DNA of 46,642 nucleotides. It comes from Pirellula sp. (GTDB taxonomy: Bacteria; Planctomycetota; Planctomycetia; Pirellulales; Pirellulaceae). Positions 43,608-46,642 of this stretch are shown here, piece by piece. A program made the position numbers and the translations under genes. Numbering within the stretch: position 1 is the stretch's first letter; each line of letters starts with the position of its first letter. A model generated the notes under the pieces. It was not told the DNA's origin. It made no database searches and was given only the letters and a program-made list of their open reading frames with translations. The stretch is from the NCBI GenBank assembly GCA_021736575.1, contig JAIPFP010000016.1, positions 1 to 46,642 on the forward strand, written 5' to 3'.

Positions 43608-45053
43608 ATGGCAAAGCAAAACTTTTGTGGACGCACTCGCCGTGAGTTCATGTGGGAAGCGGGCTGCGGTTTTGGCAGCGTGGCCCTCACTTCGTTTTTG
43701 AGCGCGGATGGATTCTTTAACAACAAAGTATCTGCACACGAAGATTCGCCTAAGGTTTCGTCACACAAACCACACCACGAGGCCAAAGCCAAGTCGGTGA
43801 TCTTTTTGTTTATGTACGGCGGCCCAAGCCAAATCGATACGTTTGACTACAAGCCGAACATGATCGGCATGGACAACAAAACCATTGCCGTTAAGACGTT
43901 TGGACGGGGTGGGCACCGCAATGAAGGCCGCATTGTTGAGCCGCGTTGGAAATTCAAACAGTATGGCCAAGCAGGGAAATGGGTCAGTGATTTGTTTCCC
44001 AATTTGGGCGAGTGTGTGGATGACATCGCCTTTTTGCATTCGATGACTGCGGATTCTCCCATTCATGGTTCTGCCATGTTGATGATGAACTCGGGCAAGA
44101 TCCTAAGCGGTTCGCCGTCGATGGGTTCTTGGGTCAACTATGGCCTCGGTTCGCTCAATGAGAACTTGCCGGGCTACGTCGTGATGCTCGACCCAGCGGG
44201 AGGTCCAATCAGTGGTGCCAAGAATTGGTCAAGTGGATTTATGCCTGCCAATTACCAGGGGACCATCTTGCGGGCCAAGGGAGCACCTTTGCTCGATCTG
44301 CAACCGCCCCCAGGCGTTTCTCGCGAATTGCAACGCGATTTGATCGATGCAATCGAGGAGAACAACAAGGCGCATCTGGCATCGCGGGCTGCCAATTCGG
44401 AACTCAGCGCTCGCATCGCAAGTTATGAGCTTGCCTATCAAATGCAGCAATCCGCTCCGGAAGTAGTCGACATGACTCAAGAAGACCAAGCAACGCTCGA
44501 TATGTATGGCATCGGCCAGCCTCGGACCGATGACTTTGGTCGGCGTTGTTTGCTAGCGCGAAGAATGGTGGAACGCGGAGTTCGTTTTATACAATTGTAT
44601 TCGGGCGGTGCGCACAACGATGACAATTGGGATGCTCACGGTGACCTGGAAAAGAACCACAACAAGCATGCGGGGAATACCGACAAACCGATCGCTGCGC
44701 TGCTCAAGGATCTCAAGCAACGCGGATTGCTTGAGAGTACGCTCGTGGTCTGGGGAGGTGAATTTGGGCGCCAGCCGGTTGCGGAATATCAAGCAAGTAC
44801 AGGCCGCGATCACAATTCCTATGGCTTCACGATGTGGATGGCGGGTGGCGGAATCAAGGGTGGAATGAGCGTTGGTACGACGGACGAACTCGGTGCGGCC
44901 GCAGTCGAGCGACCGTTGCATGTAAAGAACCTACACTCAACGGTACTGACTCAAATGGGGCTGGACCCAAATCGGCTTTCGTATTTCTATAGTGGCCTCG
45001 ACCAAAAACTTGTGGGGGTCGAACATGTCGAGCCGATCCATGAAATCATTTAG
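43608..45053 (+). CDS. Tat-exported DUF1501 protein
   Basis: A 481-residue DUF1501 protein (alkaline-phosphatase/sulfatase-like superfamily). The N-terminus has a twin-arginine motif, TRREFM (10-15), followed by a hydrophobic stretch, so a folded, perhaps metal-bound protein is exported by the Tat system. VIFLFMYGGPSQIDTFDYKP, SPIHGSAMLMMNSGK, PGYVVMLDPAGGPISGAKNW, RCLLARRMVERGVRFIQLYS and WGGEFGRQP are family features. It begins 2 bp after the PSD1 stop, so the pair is certainly co-transcribed. Function unknown, presumably acting with PSD1. Confidence 0.93.
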   Translation: MAKQNFCGRTRREFMWEAGCGFGSVALTSFLSADGFFNNKVSAHEDSPKVSSHKPHHEAKAKSVIFLFMYGGPSQIDTFDYKPNMIGMDNKTIAVKTFGRGGHRNEGRIVEPRWKFKQYGQAGKWVSDLFPNLGECVDDIAFLHSMTADSPIHGSAMLMMNSGKILSGSPSMGSWVNYGLGSLNENLPGYVVMLDPAGGPISGAKNWSSGFMPANYQGTILRAKGAPLLDLQPPPGVSRELQRDLIDAIEENNKAHLASRAANSELSARIASYELAYQMQQSAPEVVDMTQEDQATLDMYGIGQPRTDDFGRRCLLARRMVERGVRFIQLYSGGAHNDDNWDAHGDLEKNHNKHAGNTDKPIAALLKDLKQRGLLESTLVVWGGEFGRQPVAEYQASTGRDHNSYGFTMWMAGGGIKGGMSVGTTDELGAAAVERPLHVKNLHSTVLTQMGLDPNRLSYFYSGLDQKLVGVEHVEPIHEII

Positions 45054-45121
45054 TTCGGGCTTGAGAAGATCGCGATTTTCCAAGATGTTACCGAAGCCTT
45101 CGATCGTATCTCGGGCGCCAC

Positions 45122-46420
45122 ATGCACGCTCCTAAACCTATCACTATTTGGTGGCCGTGGGCCATTTGTGGAATCCTGCTCGTAGCCACGCTCCTCAATT
45201 ACATGGATCGCCAGGCCCTAGCAGTCACCCTTCCAGCCTTGAAAATCAAATTCAACCTTGCCGAAGGACGGGTTGGAATGGTCGAAGGCTGCTTCGGGTA
45301 TGCGTTCGCTTTCGGTGCAATTTTCTTCGGTCTCATTGCTGACAAGACTGGTCCGAGATTTCTTTACCCGATTGTTCTGGGGGGGTGGTCCCTGGCGGGA
45401 ATTGCGACCGCCTTCGCCGGACAGGCCTGGCTCACTTCGATTTTGGAAAGTCCGGATGATCCTGTGGGGACAGGCGTTTATCGCTGGCTTCTGATCTGTC
45501 GGGTTGTACTCGGCTTCTTTGAAGCCGGTCATTGGCCCTGCGCTTTGTTGACCGTACGGGCCATACTCAACGAAAGGGATCGAACGCTCGGTAATGGAAT
45601 TCTGCAGAGCGGAGCCTCGATCGGTGCCGTGATCGTCCCCTTTTATGTTGAAGCCGCAGAATGGGCTGGGCAATCCTGGGAGTTCCCATTTTGGTCTATC
45701 GGGATCGTCGGTCTCCTTTGGATTCCAGCCTGGTTCGCACTGGTTACAGGTCGCGATCTTTCGACTCCCAAAGTTGATTCGGGCGATATTCTCGAATCAA
45801 ATCGAATGAGTGGTTCTGCCTCTCAGCAATTGAGCGATTTGATTCAACGTTTGATTGTGCTTGCCATCATGATTGCGACGCTCAACGTTAGTTGGCAATT
45901 TCTGCGGGCTTGGCTCGCTCTTTTCTTGCAGGATCACCACCATTATTCGAAGGAAGCCACGCGAGGATTGATGGCAGGCTACTTCATCGCCGCAGATGTC
46001 GGTTGTATTCTCTCAGGCGTGCTGGTGAAACGCCTCGTTTCGGCCGGGTGGCAGGTCCACCGATCCCGTCTCCTTGGGTACTTTATATTCTCGCTGTTGA
46101 CCGCTTGCGGCGCACTGGTCCCCTACGCTGGTAACGGGTGGGTGATGAACCTCCTGCTCTTTACCGCAGGTGCCGGCATCCTGGGACTCCACCCCTACTA
46201 CTATGCTCTCACGCAAGAAATCTCCCACAAATACATGGGGACTTTCTCAGGGTTCCTCGCGGCTGGCGGTTGGATCGTCTCAGCCACTACCAGTATTTAT
46301 ATTGGACGGCAAATCGAGGCTAGCAAGAGTTACGAGTTGGGGTTGTTAATCGTCGGTTTCGCCCCCATGATCGGTTTCGTCGTACTTTTTCTCCTTTGGC
46401 CACGAAAGAGAAAATTTTAG
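45122..46420 (+). CDS. MFS transporter, anion:cation symporter (ACS)-like
   Basis: A 432-residue major facilitator with about 12 membrane helices. LLNYMDRQALAVTLPALK (24-41) in helix 1, the loop FFGLIADKTGPRFLYPIVLG, and CRVVLGFFEAGHWPCALLTV match ACS-family hexuronate/organic-anion carriers such as ExuT. The substrate is not readable from sequence. It follows the DUF1501 gene by 68 bp on the same strand and may be in the same transcript, which would suggest uptake of a product of the extracytoplasmic PSD1/DUF1501 pair (inference). Confidence 0.9.
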   Translation: MHAPKPITIWWPWAICGILLVATLLNYMDRQALAVTLPALKIKFNLAEGRVGMVEGCFGYAFAFGAIFFGLIADKTGPRFLYPIVLGGWSLAGIATAFAGQAWLTSILESPDDPVGTGVYRWLLICRVVLGFFEAGHWPCALLTVRAILNERDRTLGNGILQSGASIGAVIVPFYVEAAEWAGQSWEFPFWSIGIVGLLWIPAWFALVTGRDLSTPKVDSGDILESNRMSGSASQQLSDLIQRLIVLAIMIATLNVSWQFLRAWLALFLQDHHHYSKEATRGLMAGYFIAADVGCILSGVLVKRLVSAGWQVHRSRLLGYFIFSLLTACGALVPYAGNGWVMNLLLFTAGAGILGLHPYYYALTQEISHKYMGTFSGFLAAGGWIVSATTSIYIGRQIEASKSYELGLLIVGFAPMIGFVVLFLLWPRKRKF

Positions 46421-46564
46421 GTCGTGCTGCAGGTACCAAATTCAAGGGGGCTGGAGGATTTCTCAATGCCTCACTAGGCTGGATTGGGATTGGAAGTTAC
46501 ATTCCTTCGACTCAATGAATTGCAAATAAGCCGCGAAAGCAGCACTCTCTCGAATCCTAGAATC

Positions 46565-46642
46565 ATGGCTCGCGAACTTTCTACCATACGAAACATCGGC
46601 ATCATCGCTCACATCGACGCTGGTAAGACGACGGTTACCGAG
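46565..46642 (+). CDS. fusA: Elongation factor G (fusA), N-terminal fragment cut by the window edge
   Basis: The first 26 codons of an EF-G: MARELSTIRNIGIIAHIDAG then KTTVTE, including the G1/P-loop AHIDAGKTT of the translational GTPase. The gene runs off the right edge of the window. It starts 144 bp after the MFS stop. Whether this is the canonical EF-G or one of the additional paralogues found in planctomycetes cannot be decided from 26 residues. Confidence 0.9.
   Translation, partial: MARELSTIRNIGIIAHIDAGKTTVTE

Overview
The window looks like chromosomal DNA of a planctomycete, most likely a Pirellulaceae-type member with moderate G+C. The signs are a PSCyt1/DUF1549/DUF1553 cytochrome-like protein followed by a Tat-exported DUF1501 protein, a ThuA-like protein, secreted HEAT-like proteins, a class II (B12-dependent) ribonucleotide reductase, a planctomycete-style RpoD, and many short palindromic intergenic repeats. 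This taxonomic call is inference from gene content. There are no rRNA or tRNA genes, no CRISPR array, no insertion sequence and no prophage that I can support.

Layout. 1-6.4 kb: comM/yifB; then on the minus strand pyrB with a degenerate dihydroorotase (metal-binding and catalytic residues replaced), a palindromic repeat cluster, and a secreted HEAT/Gly-rich protein ending in five hexapeptide repeats. 6.2-8.8 kb: a translationally coupled minus-strand operon of two Cys/Met-metabolism PLP enzymes and a 61-residue membrane protein. 9.1-12.9 kb: a secreted HEAT-like protein, a lone EboE-like TIM-barrel protein and aroC. 12.9-15.9 kb: an ABC exporter with a zinc ribbon and a C-terminal DUF1854 domain. 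16.1-21.7 kb: jetA-jetB-jetC, the condensin-like part of a Wadjet anti-plasmid system, without the jetD nuclease gene. A palindromic repeat sits exactly where jetD would be expected. A small histone-H1-tail-like protein lies just upstream.

22.3-28.2 kb: a peroxiredoxin-like protein, an aromatic/aspartate aminotransferase, dnaG and rpoD (a macromolecular-synthesis pair without rpsU). 28.2-30.5 kb: a 3' remnant of a redoxin gene, a secreted cyclophilin-type peptidyl-prolyl isomerase and an RsmD-like methyltransferase. 30.6-33.6 kb: nrdJ. 34.1-36.4 kb: the 5' remnant of a nucleoside deaminase gene fused to the antisense of a threonine aldolase gene, then a transaldolase. 36.6-40.9 kb: nadC-ppk2 operon, a small secreted protein, a short GT2-like protein whose tail lies in a tandem repeat, and a ThuA protein. 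41.1-46.4 kb: PSD1 protein, DUF1501 protein and an MFS carrier. The window ends 26 codons into fusA (EF-G).

The observations most worth follow-up are: the JetABC locus lacking JetD with a repeat abutting the jetC stop; the degenerate dihydroorotase paired with pyrB; two gene remnants invisible to simple ORF calling (redoxin tail, deaminase head); the DUF1854 ABC exporter fusion; and several families of short palindromic repeats concentrated at gene ends.
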